NCBI RefSeq assembly: GCF_003610995.1
Contig: NZ_CP032543.1
Location: 1,736,001 to 1,800,000, forward strand
Source: Streptomyces griseus subsp. griseus
GTDB lineage: Bacteria > Actinomycetota > Actinomycetes > Streptomycetales > Streptomycetaceae
Direction: 5' to 3'
Length of the DNA stretch: 64,000 bases
Shown here: one piece after another, positions 1 through 9,550 of the stretch
Layout of the letters: every line of letters begins with the position of its first letter
How positions within the stretch are numbered: the stretch's first letter is position 1
Made by a program: the position numbers and the translations under genes
The notes under the pieces: generated by a model
Seen by the model: only the letters and a program-made list of their open reading frames with translations
Database searches by the model: none
Told to the model about the DNA's origin: nothing

Positions 1-1026
1 GCCGGCCTCAAGGGGACCGGCCTCATGGGCACAGGGCTCAAAGGCGCACGCATCAGGGCGGGCGGGCCCAGGAGCAGCGCCACCGTCTCCGAGGCGATCG
101 ACCGGGCACGGCTCGGCGCGGCGCTCTCCCGGCTGGCCGCCACCCCGACCGCCCGGCTCCTGGCCCGCCCCGAGCGGACGGCGCTCGCCGCACTGGGGGC
201 GGGCCAGATGCCCGCCCGTACGGTGGACGGCGTCCTGCGGCCGCTGCTCTCCGCGCTGCTCGGCGACCCCGGCCTCACCACGTCCAGCCGGTGCGCCGAC
301 CTGGCCCTGCGGGACTACGCGCGGGGTGGCCTCTGCGTACCGGCCGGCGGTTCGGGGACGCTGCCGGACCTGCTGGCGGCCTCGCTGCCGCCGGGCACGG
401 TACGGACCGGGGTGCATGTCACGGCCGCCGGCATCACCACCGTACGCACCAAGGAACACGGCGAACTGGGATGCCGTTCCCTGCTCTTGGCCACCGGTGC
501 GGGGGCGGCGGCCGAGCTGCTGCCCGGGCTGCGGGTGCCCGCCTTCCGCCCGGTGACGGTCCTTCACCACACCGCGCCCGTACCGCCGCCGACCGGCAGG
601 TCGCTGGTGCTGGACGGCGACCGGTCGGGGCCGGTGGCGTACACGGCGGTGATGAGCGAGGTGGACCCCTCGCGCGCGCCGGAGGGCCGGACGCTGATCA
701 CCTCGACGGTGCTCGGTACGCCGCCGCCGGACCTGGACCGTTCCGTACGGACGCATCTGGCGTCGCTGTACGGGACCCCGACGGACGACTGGGAGCTGCT
801 GGCGGCCCACCACGACCCGGAGGCGGTGCCCGCGATGGAGGTACCGCACGATCCGCGCCGGCCGGTGCGGGTGCTGGCCGGGCTGTACGTCTGCGGCGAC
901 CACCGGGACACGAGCTCGGTCCAGGGGGCGCTGCACTCGGGGCGTCGGGCGGCCGAGGCGATCCTGACGGACCTGGGGGTGGCTCCGGCGCGCCCAGGGG
1001 GCGTGGGGCTGCCGGAAGCGGCGTAG
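1..1026 (+). CDS. FAD/NAD(P)-dependent oxidoreductase, C-terminal part (5' end outside window)
   Basis: The frame is open from the first base, so the gene starts to the left of the window and about 341 codons are visible. The C-terminal motif GLYVCGDHRDTSSVQGAL followed by a GRRAAEAIL helix is typical of amine-oxidase/phytoene-desaturase-like flavoproteins, where this segment closes over the FAD. The N-terminal GxGxxG dinucleotide-binding motif is not in the window. The substrate cannot be predicted. An ATG at 25 is an internal Met rather than a convincing start, because the reading frame continues upstream and no ribosome binding site precedes it. A strong hairpin follows the stop and separates the gene from the convergent regulator. 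Confidence 0.75.
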   Translation, partial: AGLKGTGLMGTGLKGARIRAGGPRSSATVSEAIDRARLGAALSRLAATPTARLLARPERTALAALGAGQMPARTVDGVLRPLLSALLGDPGLTTSSRCADLALRDYARGGLCVPAGGSGTLPDLLAASLPPGTVRTGVHVTAAGITTVRTKEHGELGCRSLLLATGAGAAAELLPGLRVPAFRPVTVLHHTAPVPPPTGRSLVLDGDRSGPVAYTAVMSEVDPSRAPEGRTLITSTVLGTPPPDLDRSVRTHLASLYGTPTDDWELLAAHHDPEAVPAMEVPHDPRRPVRVLAGLYVCGDHRDTSSVQGALHSGRRAAEAILTDLGVAPARPGGVGLPEAA

Positions 1027-1037
1027 CAGTACGGACG

Positions 1038-1078
1038 CACGCGGGCTCCGGCTTCCGGCTTCCGGCGGAGCCCGCGTG
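1038..1078. terminator. Bidirectional hairpin between convergent genes
   Basis: A perfect 13-bp stem (1038-1050 paired with 1066-1078) with a 15-nt loop lies just after the oxidoreductase stop and before the 3' end of the convergent regulator. It can serve both transcripts. Confidence 0.8.
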
Positions 1079-1081
1079 GTC

Positions 1082-2884
1082 TCAGCCCAGGGCCGCCACC
1101 CGGTCGCGGTAGCCGCGTACGGGCGCGGCGTCCCGGTACGGCTCCAGGCTGCGCTCGAAGGCGCGTACGTACTCGGCGGCCCGGACCGAACGCATCTCGG
1201 AGGCCTGCTGAGCCGCCTCGGCCCCCAGCTGGCAGGCCTGTTCCAGCTCCCCGAGGCCCAGCCGGGCGGAGGCGAGCACTACCCGGCAGAACAGCCGGCT
1301 GCGGGCGTACGCCGGGGCGCGGAGCTGGAGCGAGCGCTCCGCGTGCTGGGCGGCGGCCCGGTACTGCTGGAGGTCGCGGTGGCAGTGGCCGAGCTCATGG
1401 GCGAGCTGGGCCTCGTCGAAGGGGCGGGCCCACGGCGGCGCCTCGTCCCCGGGGCGCGCGATCTCCAGCGCGTGCTCGGCCCGGGTCAGCGCTGCGGTGC
1501 AGGCCCGCGCCTCGCCGAGGATGCCGTGGCCGCGCGCCTCGACCGAGTGCAGCAAGGCCTGGACGAGGGGCGGGGCGGCGGAGCCGATGCCCTGCTGGGC
1601 GACCCGGGCCAGCTGGACGGCCTCCCTGCCGTGGCCGAGGTGGACGGCCTGGCGGCTCATGGTGATCAGGACGTACGCCCCGTAGCCCCGGTCCCCGGCG
1701 GCCTGGGCGAGCCGCAGGGCCTGGACGAAGTACCGCTGGGCCAGGCCGTGGGCGGCGATGTCGAAGGAGGTCCAGCCGGCCAGCCGGGTCAGGTCGGCGA
1801 CCGCGGCGAAGAGGCGGCGCCCGGTGGTCTCGCCGTAACTCCCGCGCAGCATCGGCTCGGCCTCGTGCTCCAGATACCGCACGAGGGCCTGGCGGGCGTG
1901 GCCGCCGCCGTAGGTGTGGTCGAGGGTGCGGAAGAGCTCACCGACCGAGCGCAGCGCCGCGACATCACCGTGGCCGACCCGCAGGCCGGGCCCGCGCTCG
2001 GTCTGCCGCTGACGCGGGACGACGGGGAGCGCCTCCGTACCCGTACCGGAAGAGGCGCCGGAACCGGGCGGTCCGCCGGGCTGGGGTCCGGGCAGGGGCC
2101 CCACCCCGGGTCGGCCGCCGGGGCCGGGCTGGGCCGTTCCGGACGGGTCCGCTCCGGGCGGCCGGCCACCGGCCGGGGCGTGGTGCCCGGCGGAGGGAGC
2201 GGGCCGGCCGACCGCCCGCACGGGTCCGCCGGGACGGGGCGCGCCTCGGAGGTCGGTGCGCAGCCCCCCGTCCGTGCGGGCCAGCCCTGACGCCTCCGTG
2301 CGGCCCGTGCCGGGCGTCTCGGCCGTACGGCCGAGGCCCGGCGCCTCCGTGCGGCCGGGTGCCGGGGCCCCGCCGGCGGCCCCGGGGCCTCCTCTGCGGT
2401 GCGGGGCGGGCGGCTGGGTCGCCCCGCCGTCGCGGGCCACCCACTCGTCGGCGCGGCCGATCAGCCAGTCGCGGCTGGGGACGACGAGACCGGCGGGGGT
2501 GAAGGCGATCTTGCGCAGCTCGGTGTGCGTACCCGAGTCCTTGCGCCACAGACCGCTCACGATGTCGACGGCCTCGGCGGGACTGGCCGCGAACTCCAGC
2601 CCCGCGTAGACGGGCGCGCAGGCGTCGAGGCCCAGGTCCTGGGCCGAGAGCCGACGGCCGAGGCGCCGGGTGAAGACCTCGGCGATCAGGGCGGGGGTGG
2701 TGCCGCGTGGCTGTTGGCCCCGCAGCCAGCGGGTGACCGAGGTCTTGTCGTACCGCAGGTCCAGTCCGTGTTCGAGGCCGAGCTGATCGACCCGGCGGGC
2801 GAGGCCCGCGTGGGAGAACCCTGCTTCCGCGATGAGAGAGGCGAGGCGGCGGTTGGGCGTGCGCTGCGGGGGTCGTTCCGACAT
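1082..2884 (-). CDS. Helix-turn-helix transcriptional regulator with C-terminal TPR-like region
   Basis: A 600-aa protein. The N-terminal 90 residues (RRLASLIAEAGFSHAGLARR and following, with a DKTSVTRWLRGQ element) resemble the helix-turn-helix of Streptomyces XRE-like regulators. Residues about 120-260 form a low-complexity Pro/Gly/Arg-rich linker. The C-terminal half (HARQALVRYLEHEAEPMLRG onward) is a string of amphipathic Ala/Leu-rich helices like TPR repeats. The ATG at 2884 is preferred over the upstream start at 2989 because a GGAG lies 12 nt ahead of it and homology-like sequence begins there. It is divergent from lipB. The target is unknown. The long linker may have been expanded by GC-rich repeats. 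Confidence 0.8.
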   Translation of the reverse strand: MSERPPQRTPNRRLASLIAEAGFSHAGLARRVDQLGLEHGLDLRYDKTSVTRWLRGQQPRGTTPALIAEVFTRRLGRRLSAQDLGLDACAPVYAGLEFAASPAEAVDIVSGLWRKDSGTHTELRKIAFTPAGLVVPSRDWLIGRADEWVARDGGATQPPAPHRRGGPGAAGGAPAPGRTEAPGLGRTAETPGTGRTEASGLARTDGGLRTDLRGAPRPGGPVRAVGRPAPSAGHHAPAGGRPPGADPSGTAQPGPGGRPGVGPLPGPQPGGPPGSGASSGTGTEALPVVPRQRQTERGPGLRVGHGDVAALRSVGELFRTLDHTYGGGHARQALVRYLEHEAEPMLRGSYGETTGRRLFAAVADLTRLAGWTSFDIAAHGLAQRYFVQALRLAQAAGDRGYGAYVLITMSRQAVHLGHGREAVQLARVAQQGIGSAAPPLVQALLHSVEARGHGILGEARACTAALTRAEHALEIARPGDEAPPWARPFDEAQLAHELGHCHRDLQQYRAAAQHAERSLQLRAPAYARSRLFCRVVLASARLGLGELEQACQLGAEAAQQASEMRSVRAAEYVRAFERSLEPYRDAAPVRGYRDRVAALG

Positions 2885-3186
2885 CAGCTGTACGGTCTCC
2901 TGCCTTCGGGGGCCCGGGCAGCCCCTGGGGAACGGCGCGAATTTAGCGTCCGCCGGGGCGGTCGGAGACACCCTTTGCTCCACGTTCATCCGATCGTGTG
3001 AGGATTGCGGACAGAGCTGACAGAAGGGACCGGACCTCCCTCGCGCCGGAAAGCGCCTCCTCCATCTGCCGGTGGGCCGGCCGGGTGACGGTCGTACAGT
3101 GGATGCGGGCGCGATCAGTGCAGGGTGCCGTCATCCCGGGGACACCCCTTCGGGCACACGGCGCCCGACGTAGGGAGGCATCTGTC
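2885..3186. promoter_or_regulatory. Divergent intergenic region between the regulator and lipB
   Basis: This 302-nt stretch separates two divergent starts and must hold promoters for both. The only element I can point to is a TACAGT at 3095-3100, a plausible -10 for lipB, without a convincing -35. I see no gene in it. Confidence 0.4.
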
Positions 3187-4035
3187 GTGAGCGAGCTGCG
3201 GTTCGTCCGTCTGGGCTTCGGTGACGAGGCCGTCGAGTACACGGAGGCCTGGCAGAAGCAGCGCGAGGTGCACGCCGACCGGTTCGAGGACCTGGTGCCG
3301 GACACCTGTCTGCTCCTGGAGCACCCGCCCGTCTACACGGCGGGCCGTCGCACGGCCGACAGCGAGCGGCCGCTGGACGGCACCCCGGTCATCGATGTGG
3401 ACCGGGGCGGGAAGATCACCTGGCACGGCCCGGGGCAGCTCGTCGGCTATCCGATCCAGAAGCTGCCGCGTCCGGTCGACGTCGTCGCGCACGTGCGCCG
3501 CCTGGAGGACGCGCTGATCCGTACGGCCGCCGACTTCGGGGTGGAGACCTCGCGGGTCGAGGGCCGCAGCGGTGTCTGGGTGCTCGGCGACCCGGTCGAG
3601 GAGCGGCGTTCGCTCGGCGGGCTCTCGCTGGACTTCGACCCCCGGCTCCAGGACGAGGAGTTCGACCCGCGGCTCAACGGCCCGGAGTACGCCCCGTCCA
3701 ACGCGGGCCAGCGCCGCGAGGACCGCAAGCTGGCCGCGATCGGGATCCGGGTCGCCAAGGGTGTGACCATGCACGGCTTCGCGCTCAATGTGAACCCGGA
3801 CAACACCTGGTTCGACCGGATCGTGCCGTGCGGCATCCGTGACGCGGGGGTGACGTCCCTCTCGAACGAGCTGGGGCGGGAGATCACCATCGAGGAGGTG
3901 CTGCCGGTCGCCGAGAAGCACCTGCGGGACATCCTGGAGAACGCGGAGCTCGCGCCCCGCGTGACCGGACGGGCGACCGGGCAGCCGGTTGAACAGCCGG
4001 AGGCCGAACAGCCGAAGGCCGCGGCCCCGGCGTAG
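3187..4035 (+). CDS. lipB: Lipoyl(octanoyl) transferase LipB
   Basis: LipB moves the octanoyl group from octanoyl-ACP to the lipoyl domains of pyruvate and 2-oxoglutarate dehydrogenases and GcvH in the cytoplasm, the first step of endogenous lipoate synthesis. The 282-aa protein carries the family signatures: [11 protein letters not shown], the lysine block [11 protein letters not shown] followed by [11 protein letters not shown], and the catalytic cysteine in [15 protein letters not shown]. The GTG at 3187 is chosen because AGGGAGG stands 7-8 nt ahead and the conserved sequence begins immediately ([17 protein letters not shown]). The C-terminus has a Glu/Pro/Ala tail beyond the usual family end. 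lipA follows 204 nt downstream in the same direction, so the two may be cotranscribed. Confidence 0.97.
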   Translation: MSELRFVRLGFGDEAVEYTEAWQKQREVHADRFEDLVPDTCLLLEHPPVYTAGRRTADSERPLDGTPVIDVDRGGKITWHGPGQLVGYPIQKLPRPVDVVAHVRRLEDALIRTAADFGVETSRVEGRSGVWVLGDPVEERRSLGGLSLDFDPRLQDEEFDPRLNGPEYAPSNAGQRREDRKLAAIGIRVAKGVTMHGFALNVNPDNTWFDRIVPCGIRDAGVTSLSNELGREITIEEVLPVAEKHLRDILENAELAPRVTGRATGQPVEQPEAEQPKAAAPA

Positions 4036-4239
4036 GGCTGACGATCACCGGAACGCAGTACCGGCCAGTAGCCCCGACCGCCGCCATCGGCCGGGGAGCG
4101 ACCGGGAGGCGGCCGGGGAATAGGCCCCGCCGGCCGCAGGTTGGCCAGGCGTAAGGCCGTTTGATTTACGGGCGTACCCTGGTGTTCGCCGAAGAATCCC
4201 ATGCGAATCCCACGCAGCAGAAAGCAAAGGGGAGCCGGA

Positions 4240-5217
4240 GTGTCCGCTGTCGCACCCGACGGGCGCAAGATGCTGCGCCTGGAGGTCCGAAACAGCCAGA
4301 CCCCCATCGAGCGCAAGCCCGAGTGGATCAAAACACGGGCGAAGATGGGCCCCGAGTACAAGCAGCTGCAGAATCTCGTGAAGGGCGAGGGGCTGCACAC
4401 GGTCTGCCAGGAGGCGGGCTGCCCCAACATCTTCGAATGCTGGGAGGACCGCGAGGCCACCTTCCTCATCGGCGGCGACCAGTGCACGCGGCGCTGCGAC
4501 TTCTGCCAGATCGACACGGGCAAGCCGCAGGCGCTGGACCGTGACGAGCCCCGCCGGGTCGGCGAGTCCGTCGTCAAGATGGACCTGAACTACGCCACCA
4601 TCACCGGCGTCGCCCGCGACGACCTGGAGGACGGCGGCTCCTGGCTGTACGCGGAGACCGTCCGCCAGATCCACACGCTGACGGCGGAGCGGGAGGCGGG
4701 CGCGACCAAGGTCGAGCTGCTGATCCCCGACTTCAACGCCGAGCCCGAGCAGCTCGCCGAGGTCTTCTCCTCCCGCCCCGAGGTGCTCGCGCACAACGTG
4801 GAGACGGTGCCGCGCATCTTCAAGCGCATCCGCCCCGGCTTCCGCTACGAGCGGTCCCTGGAAGTCATCACGCGGGCCCGCGAGGCCGGTCTGGTGACCA
4901 AGTCGAACCTGATCCTCGGCATGGGCGAGACCCGCGAGGAGGTCAGCGAGGCGCTCCAGGACCTGTACGACGCGGGTTGCGAGCTCATCACGATTACGCA
5001 GTACCTGCGGCCGACCGTGCGCCACCACCCGGTGGAGCGCTGGGTGAAGCCGATGGAGTTCGTGGAGCTGAAGGACGAGGCCGACGCGATCGGCTACTCC
5101 GGCGTGATGTCGGGGCCGCTGGTGCGCTCCTCGTACCGCGCGGGCCGTCTCTTCCAGCAGGCGATGGAGGCCCGCGGCGCGGCCGCCGGAAGCGTGCCGG
5201 CCGCCCAGGCCGTATGA
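4240..5217 (+). CDS. lipA: Lipoyl synthase LipA (radical SAM)
   Basis: LipA inserts two sulfurs into protein-bound octanoate using two [4Fe-4S] clusters and S-adenosylmethionine, completing lipoyl cofactor synthesis. The 325-aa protein shows the auxiliary-cluster cysteines in [12 protein letters not shown], the radical SAM CxxxCxxC motif in CTRRCDFCQ, and the C-terminal RSSYRAG serine motif that ligates the auxiliary cluster. The GTG at 4240 is preferred because AAAGGGGAG lies 5 nt ahead; the in-frame ATG at 4201 is upstream of that site. It follows lipB, and a hairpin after the stop probably ends the lip unit. Confidence 0.98.
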   Translation: MSAVAPDGRKMLRLEVRNSQTPIERKPEWIKTRAKMGPEYKQLQNLVKGEGLHTVCQEAGCPNIFECWEDREATFLIGGDQCTRRCDFCQIDTGKPQALDRDEPRRVGESVVKMDLNYATITGVARDDLEDGGSWLYAETVRQIHTLTAEREAGATKVELLIPDFNAEPEQLAEVFSSRPEVLAHNVETVPRIFKRIRPGFRYERSLEVITRAREAGLVTKSNLILGMGETREEVSEALQDLYDAGCELITITQYLRPTVRHHPVERWVKPMEFVELKDEADAIGYSGVMSGPLVRSSYRAGRLFQQAMEARGAAAGSVPAAQAV

Positions 5218-5231
5218 GCGACCGCGTGGCC

Positions 5232-5269
5232 GGCCGGGTGAGTGGCCGTGTGAGTCCGCTCACCCGGCC
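5232..5269 (+). terminator. Hairpin downstream of lipA
   Basis: An 11-bp perfect stem (5232-5242 with 5259-5269) with a 16-nt loop starts 15 nt after the lipA stop. The remaining space up to the next gene at 5522 shows no other structure or gene that I can support. Confidence 0.6.
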
Positions 5270-5521
5270 TACCGAGCAGTAACCGCAAGGACGAGGCGGC
5301 CCGGACGCTCCCCGCAGGTGAGGGGCGCGGATGGGCCGCTTCGGCGTGCGGGGCGCCGGAATGAAGGGTTCATTGGTGTTTGACCGCCCGGTCACGCACT
5401 GGTAACACCGAGCAGTGACCCTAGGTACACGTGCAGCGGCCGCTCCCACGGCCGCCGCCGTCACTGCTTCCCGTACTCAGTCCGCGCCCCGGGTGGCGCA
5501 TCTACTCCGAGGGGAAACATC

Positions 5522-5722
5522 ATGCAGGCCGCACCGGTCCGCGCCCACGCCATTCCGTCCGTCACCACCGCCCTGCGCGCCGTCGAGTCGCTGCTGCTGA
5601 GCAGCGGCCAGCGCACCGCCCGCCGCAACGCCTGGACGGCCGTCCTGGAGGACCGCCGCCGGGCCAAGGACCGGGTGGAGTCCCCGTACGTACCGGACGC
5701 GGTGGCCGACCACCGTTCCTAG
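5522..5722 (+). CDS. Small conserved Streptomyces protein, unknown function
   Basis: A 66-aa protein with no recognised domain and no signal or membrane segment. It contains a short amphipathic helix around residues 15-50 (TALRAVESLLLSSG followed by an Arg-rich stretch). GAGGGGAAACATC gives a good ribosome binding site just before the ATG. In the S. coelicolor order a small hypothetical gene also sits between lipA and the DUF4191 gene, which supports it being real. No function can be assigned. Confidence 0.7.
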   Translation: MQAAPVRAHAIPSVTTALRAVESLLLSSGQRTARRNAWTAVLEDRRRAKDRVESPYVPDAVADHRS

Positions 5723-5752
5723 GTCGCTTCCACGCCACGTAAACTTCGGTCC

Positions 5753-6460
5753 ATGGCGAGGAAGGCAAAAACCGAAGGCGCGGACAGCGCCGAGAACGCA
5801 GGGCGGCTCAAGCAGATCGCCCTGACCTACAAGATGACCAGGCGGTCCGACAGCAAGATCGGGTTCATCGTCGCGGGCGTGGGAATCGCCACGTTCGGTG
5901 TCCTCCTCGGCATCGGCTTCGTGATCGGACACCCGGTCTACCTGGGCATCCTGGGCTTCGTCCTGGCCGTCCTCGCGATGGCGATCGTCTTCGGACGACG
6001 GGCCGAACGAGCGGCCTTCGGGCAGATGGAGGGCCAGCCCGGTGCGGCGGCCGCCGTCCTGGACCGGATCGGACGCGGCTGGACCACGACCCCCGCTGTG
6101 GCGATGAACCGCAGCCAGGACGTCGTGCACCGCTCCGTCGGCAAGGCCGGCATCGTCCTGGTCGCCGAGGGCAACCCGAACCGGGTGAAGGGCCTGCTGG
6201 CGGCCGAGAAGAAGAAGATGGCCCGCATCGTGGTGGACGTCCCGGTCCACGACATCATCGTCGGCAACGGCGAGGGCCAGGTGCCCCTGAAGAAGGTCCG
6301 CACCAAGATGCTGAAGCTCCCCCGCGTCCTGACCGGCCCGCAGGTGACCACCACCAACGACCGGCTGCGCGCGATGGGCGACCTGATGAGCAACATGCCG
6401 CTGCCCAAGGGCCCCATGCCGAAGGGCATGCGGATGCCGCGCGGCGGAAAGATGCGCTGA
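5753..6460 (+). CDS. DUF4191-type membrane protein
   Basis: A 235-aa protein with two closely spaced hydrophobic segments at about residues 38-60 and 65-85, followed by a cytoplasmic domain with the conserved text AVAMNRSQDVVHRSVG and VGKAGIVLVAEGNPNRV. The C-terminus is Met/Lys/Arg/Pro-rich. This matches the actinobacterial DUF4191 family as I know it. The role is unknown. A strong hairpin at 6491-6522 follows and separates it from the convergent RDD gene. Confidence 0.85.
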   Translation: MARKAKTEGADSAENAGRLKQIALTYKMTRRSDSKIGFIVAGVGIATFGVLLGIGFVIGHPVYLGILGFVLAVLAMAIVFGRRAERAAFGQMEGQPGAAAAVLDRIGRGWTTTPAVAMNRSQDVVHRSVGKAGIVLVAEGNPNRVKGLLAAEKKKMARIVVDVPVHDIIVGNGEGQVPLKKVRTKMLKLPRVLTGPQVTTTNDRLRAMGDLMSNMPLPKGPMPKGMRMPRGGKMR

Positions 6461-6490
6461 GCGCGGACGTACGCGACGTACCGCACAGCA

Positions 6491-6522
6491 CGGCCCCGGA
6501 CCGACGGAATGGTCCGGGGCCG
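6491..6522. terminator. Bidirectional terminator hairpin
   Basis: A perfect 12-bp stem (6491-6502 with 6511-6522) and 8-nt loop lie between the convergent DUF4191 and RDD genes. It probably stops transcription from both sides. Confidence 0.85.
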
Positions 6523-6547
6523 CTGCGTTCCGCGGGTGTACGGGAGG

Positions 6548-7015
6548 CTACATCCGGACCTGCACGGCGCGGCCGAGGCGGTCGTGGAGGCCGCGCCCGT
6601 CGCGGTCCCAGACGAGCGCGGGGATGACGAGCAGAAGCAGGACGGTACGTACGAGAACTCGCCCGAAGCCGAGGCGTCCACCGTCCTCGGAGACCACGCG
6701 CAGCCCCAGGAGGCGCTTGCCGGGGGTGCAGCCGATGGTGCCGACGGTGAGGGCGCTCATGAGGAGGAAGACGCCGAGCGCCCAGTTCCCCGCCGCCTGC
6801 TGGTCACCGCGAGCGAGCAGCCCGTATGCGATCACCATGCAGACCGACCAGTCGATGAAGATGGCGCCGAAACGGCGGCCGAGCGGGGCGACGGCCCCCG
6901 GCCCCTCCTCGGGCAGCCCGAGCAGCTTGCCGCGGTGGCCGAAGTCGGCGCCCATCTCTTCGGCGGCCGCGCGGGGCCCCGAGAGCCACGATCCGATTGC
7001 TTGCCTGTTGTCCAC
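6548..7015 (-). CDS. RDD family membrane protein
   Basis: A 155-aa integral membrane protein. The RDD domain begins at about residue 45 (APLGRRFGAIFIDWSV), has three hydrophobic segments (about 50-68, 75-100, 120-138), and contains the conserved GCTPGKRLLGLRVV and DRDGRGLHDRLGRAVQV motifs. Family members are proposed ion or small-molecule transporters, but no substrate is established here. It is divergent from glnA, as in other Streptomyces, so the 235-nt region upstream must hold promoters for both genes. Confidence 0.9.
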   Translation of the reverse strand: MDNRQAIGSWLSGPRAAAEEMGADFGHRGKLLGLPEEGPGAVAPLGRRFGAIFIDWSVCMVIAYGLLARGDQQAAGNWALGVFLLMSALTVGTIGCTPGKRLLGLRVVSEDGGRLGFGRVLVRTVLLLLVIPALVWDRDGRGLHDRLGRAVQVRM

Positions 7016-7114
7016 CCGTCCACGGTACTGCGCCCAGGTTTGGGTCCGGCCGGGCGGGGCACGGAAAAAGCCGCGCGGAGACAGCCGCTGAGATGCCGGT
7101 CACCCTCGCCCCGG

Positions 7115-7152
7115 TTAACTTGGGCGAAACAAATGGGTCATGCTTGAGAAAT
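7115..7152 (+). promoter_or_regulatory. GlnR box upstream of glnA
   Basis: The sequence reads TTAAC-n6-GAAAC-n6-GTCAT-n6-GAAAT with exact 6-nt spacers. It fits the published GlnR operator pattern gTnAc-n6-GaAAc-n6-GtnAC-n6-GAAAc, with deviations at the first base of the first element and the last base of the third and fourth. It lies 98 nt upstream of the glnA start, so glnA should be controlled by the nitrogen regulator GlnR. A TATGGT at 7163-7168 is a possible -10 just downstream. Confidence 0.88.
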
Positions 7153-7249
7153 CACGCCTGCCTATGGTCGGGTCCAGCGTGTGCCACCGCACTGGCCGCA
7201 CCACGAGTTGCAACCCCGCCCGTCCCGGGTCGGGAGTAGGAGGAGTTGG

Positions 7250-8659
7250 ATGTTCCGGAACGCCGACGAAGTGCAGAAGTACGTGGCGGACAACGACGTC
7301 AAGTTCATCGATGTCCGGTTCTGCGACCTGCCCGGGGTGATGCAGCACTTCACGATCCCGGCAGCGACCTTCGACCCGGCCGAGGAACTCGCCTTCGACG
7401 GCTCGTCGATCCGCGGTTTCCAGGCGATCCACGAGTCCGACATGGCGCTGCGCGCCGACCTGTCGACGGCTCGGGTGGACCCCTTCCGCCGTGACAAGAC
7501 CGTCAACATCAACTTCTTCATCCACGACCCGATCACGGGCGAGCAGTACAGCCGGGACCCGCGCAACATCGCCAAGAAGGCCGAGGCCTACCTCGCCTCG
7601 ACCGGCATCGCGGACACCGCGTACTTCGGCCCCGAGGCCGAGTTCTACGTCTTCGACAACGTCCGTTTCCAGACGTCGGCGAACGAGAGCTTCTACCACA
7701 TCGACTCCGAGGCCGGCGCCTGGAACACCGGTGCGGTCGAGAACAACCGCGGCTACAAGGTCCGCTACAAGGGCGGCTACTTCCCGGCTCCGCCGGTGGA
7801 CCACTTCGCCGACCTGCGTGCCGAGATCTCCCTGGAGCTGGACAAGAACGGCCTCCAGGTCGAGCGCCAGCACCACGAGGTCGGCACGGCCGGCCAGGCC
7901 GAGATCAACTACAAGTTCAACACGCTGCTCGCCGCGGCCGACGACCTGATGCTCTTCAAGTACATCGTGAAGAACGTCGCCTGGCGCAACGGCAAGACCG
8001 CGACCTTCATGCCGAAGCCGATCTTCGGCGACAACGGCTCGGGTATGCACGTGCACCAGTCGCTGTGGCAGGGCGGCTCGCCGCTCTTCTACGACGAGCA
8101 GGGCTACGCCGGCCTGTCGGACATGGCCCGCTACTACATCGGCGGCATCCTGAAGCACGCCCCGTCGCTGCTGGCGTTCACCAACCCGACGGTGAACTCC
8201 TACCACCGCCTGGTCCCCGGCTTCGAGGCCCCGGTCAACATGGTGTACTCGCAGCGGAACCGTTCCGCCGCGATGCGCATCCCGATCACCGGCTCGAACC
8301 CGAAGGCCAAGCGCGTCGAGTTCCGCGCCCCGGACCCGTCCTCCAACCCGTACCTCGCGTTCTCCGCGCTGCTGATGGCGGGCCTGGACGGCGTGAAGAA
8401 CAAGATCGAGCCGGCCGAGCCGATCGACAAGGACCTCTACGAGCTGGCTCCCGAGGAGCACGCCAACGTCCAGCAGGTCCCGACGTCCCTCCCGGCCGTG
8501 CTGGAGGCCCTGGAGGCGGACAACGAGTACCTCCAGGCGGGCGGCGTCTTCACGTCGGACCTGATCGAGACGTGGATCGACTACAAGCGCACGAACGAGA
8601 TCGCCCCGATCCAGCTGCGGCCGCACCCGCACGAGTTCGAGCTGTACTTCGACATCTAG
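7250..8659 (+). CDS. glnA: Glutamine synthetase type I (GSI-beta)
   Basis: GlnA makes glutamine from glutamate, ammonia and ATP in the cytoplasm and is the main ammonium-assimilation enzyme. The 469-aa protein has the usual length and hallmarks: FDGSSIRGF near the N-terminus, the [17 protein letters not shown]/metal motif, and the adenylylation tyrosine at residue 397 in DLYELAPEE. That tyrosine marks it as a target of GlnE, which is also in this window (50485-53480). The ATG at 7250 follows GTAGGAGGAGTTGG, an excellent ribosome binding site; an in-frame start at 7181 lacks one. A GlnR box lies upstream and a hairpin terminator follows. Confidence 0.98.
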   Translation: MFRNADEVQKYVADNDVKFIDVRFCDLPGVMQHFTIPAATFDPAEELAFDGSSIRGFQAIHESDMALRADLSTARVDPFRRDKTVNINFFIHDPITGEQYSRDPRNIAKKAEAYLASTGIADTAYFGPEAEFYVFDNVRFQTSANESFYHIDSEAGAWNTGAVENNRGYKVRYKGGYFPAPPVDHFADLRAEISLELDKNGLQVERQHHEVGTAGQAEINYKFNTLLAAADDLMLFKYIVKNVAWRNGKTATFMPKPIFGDNGSGMHVHQSLWQGGSPLFYDEQGYAGLSDMARYYIGGILKHAPSLLAFTNPTVNSYHRLVPGFEAPVNMVYSQRNRSAAMRIPITGSNPKAKRVEFRAPDPSSNPYLAFSALLMAGLDGVKNKIEPAEPIDKDLYELAPEEHANVQQVPTSLPAVLEALEADNEYLQAGGVFTSDLIETWIDYKRTNEIAPIQLRPHPHEFELYFDI

Positions 8660-8708
8660 GCCACGGGTCGCGCTCGCGGAGCGCTTGATGCCTGATGCCT
8701 CAGGCACT

Positions 8709-8744
8709 GAGGGCCGCCACTTCCTTCCGGGGGTGGCGGCCCTC
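8709..8744 (+). terminator. glnA terminator hairpin
   Basis: A perfect 12-bp stem (8709-8720 with 8733-8744) with a 12-nt loop begins 50 nt after the glnA stop. Confidence 0.8.
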
Positions 8745-8907
8745 GGTCGTGCTGTCAGCCGCGTCGGCCCCCGCCCCAGAAGCACCAGGAATTCCGCAGC
8801 AGCTCCTCGGCGCCGTCGCCGTGCAGATCATGGTCGGCACGTACGCCCGGCCCTCGGACGTCTCCTCATACCAGCTGAACACTTCGTCCTGGCCCGCCCT
8901 GAGCGCC
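8745..8907. other. Short region without an assignable gene
   Basis: On the minus strand two overlapping frames look partly protein-like: one contains [18 protein letters not shown], and another, one base shifted, contains GAEELLRNSWCFWG before a stop. Together they could be a small frameshifted gene, but neither frame has a good start. I leave this unannotated as a gene. Confidence 0.3.
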
Positions 8908-9474
8908 TCAGCGCAGCGAAGGCCGTGCCCGTCCCGCCCACCACTCGTCCGCCGTGATGCCCAGCAGGACCACGTCGTGGTACGTGCCCCCGAAGAACTC
9001 GTGCTGGCGCAGGCAGCCCTCCTCCACGAAGCCGAGTTTGCGGTAGAGGGCCAGCGAGGCGTCGTTGAAGGCGTAGACCTCCACCTCGCACTTGTGGGAG
9101 CGCTGTTCGGCGAACATGTAGGTGAGGAGCAGGTCGGTCGCCTCGGCCGCGTAGCCCTGGCGGCGGTGTTCGCGGGTGACCTCGATCCCCGTACGGAAGC
9201 GGCCCGCCCTCGCGTCCGTCTCGCCGACCGACACCGCGCCCACGAAGGCGTGCTCGAAGCGGGTCTCGATGACCAGTTGGTACGAGGCCGGGTTCGGGGT
9301 GCGGCCGGCACGTTCGGTGGTCCAGGCGCGGAAGCTCTCGTCCGAGCGCGGGGGTTCGACCACGTCGGCGTTGCGTGCGTCCACGGTGTGCAGGGCCAGA
9401 GCCCGGAAACCCTCCCAGTCCTGCGGTTCGATGCCCCGCAGGCGTATCCTCTCGCCGGTCCACAGGTCGCTCAT
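8908..9474 (-). CDS. GNAT family N-acetyltransferase (RimJ/RimL-like)
   Basis: A 188-aa protein matching the usual size of RimJ/RimL-type acetyltransferases, which acetylate protein N-termini or small amines with acetyl-CoA. It opens with the typical [17 protein letters not shown], has the acetyl-CoA loop as [18 protein letters not shown] (a Q-x-x-G-x-A form) at about residues 107-124, and ends with [20 protein letters not shown], the family motif B region. TGGAGCCCG precedes the ATG. The substrate is unknown. It is convergent with glnA and lies beside the decayed stretch that follows. Confidence 0.9.
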   Translation of the reverse strand: MSDLWTGERIRLRGIEPQDWEGFRALALHTVDARNADVVEPPRSDESFRAWTTERAGRTPNPASYQLVIETRFEHAFVGAVSVGETDARAGRFRTGIEVTREHRRQGYAAEATDLLLTYMFAEQRSHKCEVEVYAFNDASLALYRKLGFVEEGCLRQHEFFGGTYHDVVLLGITADEWWAGRARPSLR

Positions 9475-9550
9475 CGGGCTCCAGACTGGTCTGCGCAGCA
9501 GCGGGCGGTTGGTCGGTCAGGTTACGTGGAGGGCGATCGTTCGTGCCACG

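Noticed and set aside
2998..3186. Upstream extension of LipB to the GTG at 2998
   Set aside because: The extra 63 residues lack family similarity, and a strong ribosome binding site stands before the GTG at 3187.
5415..5600. Small plus-strand frames upstream of the 66-aa gene
   Set aside because: They overlap the better supported gene at 5522 and have no ribosome binding site.
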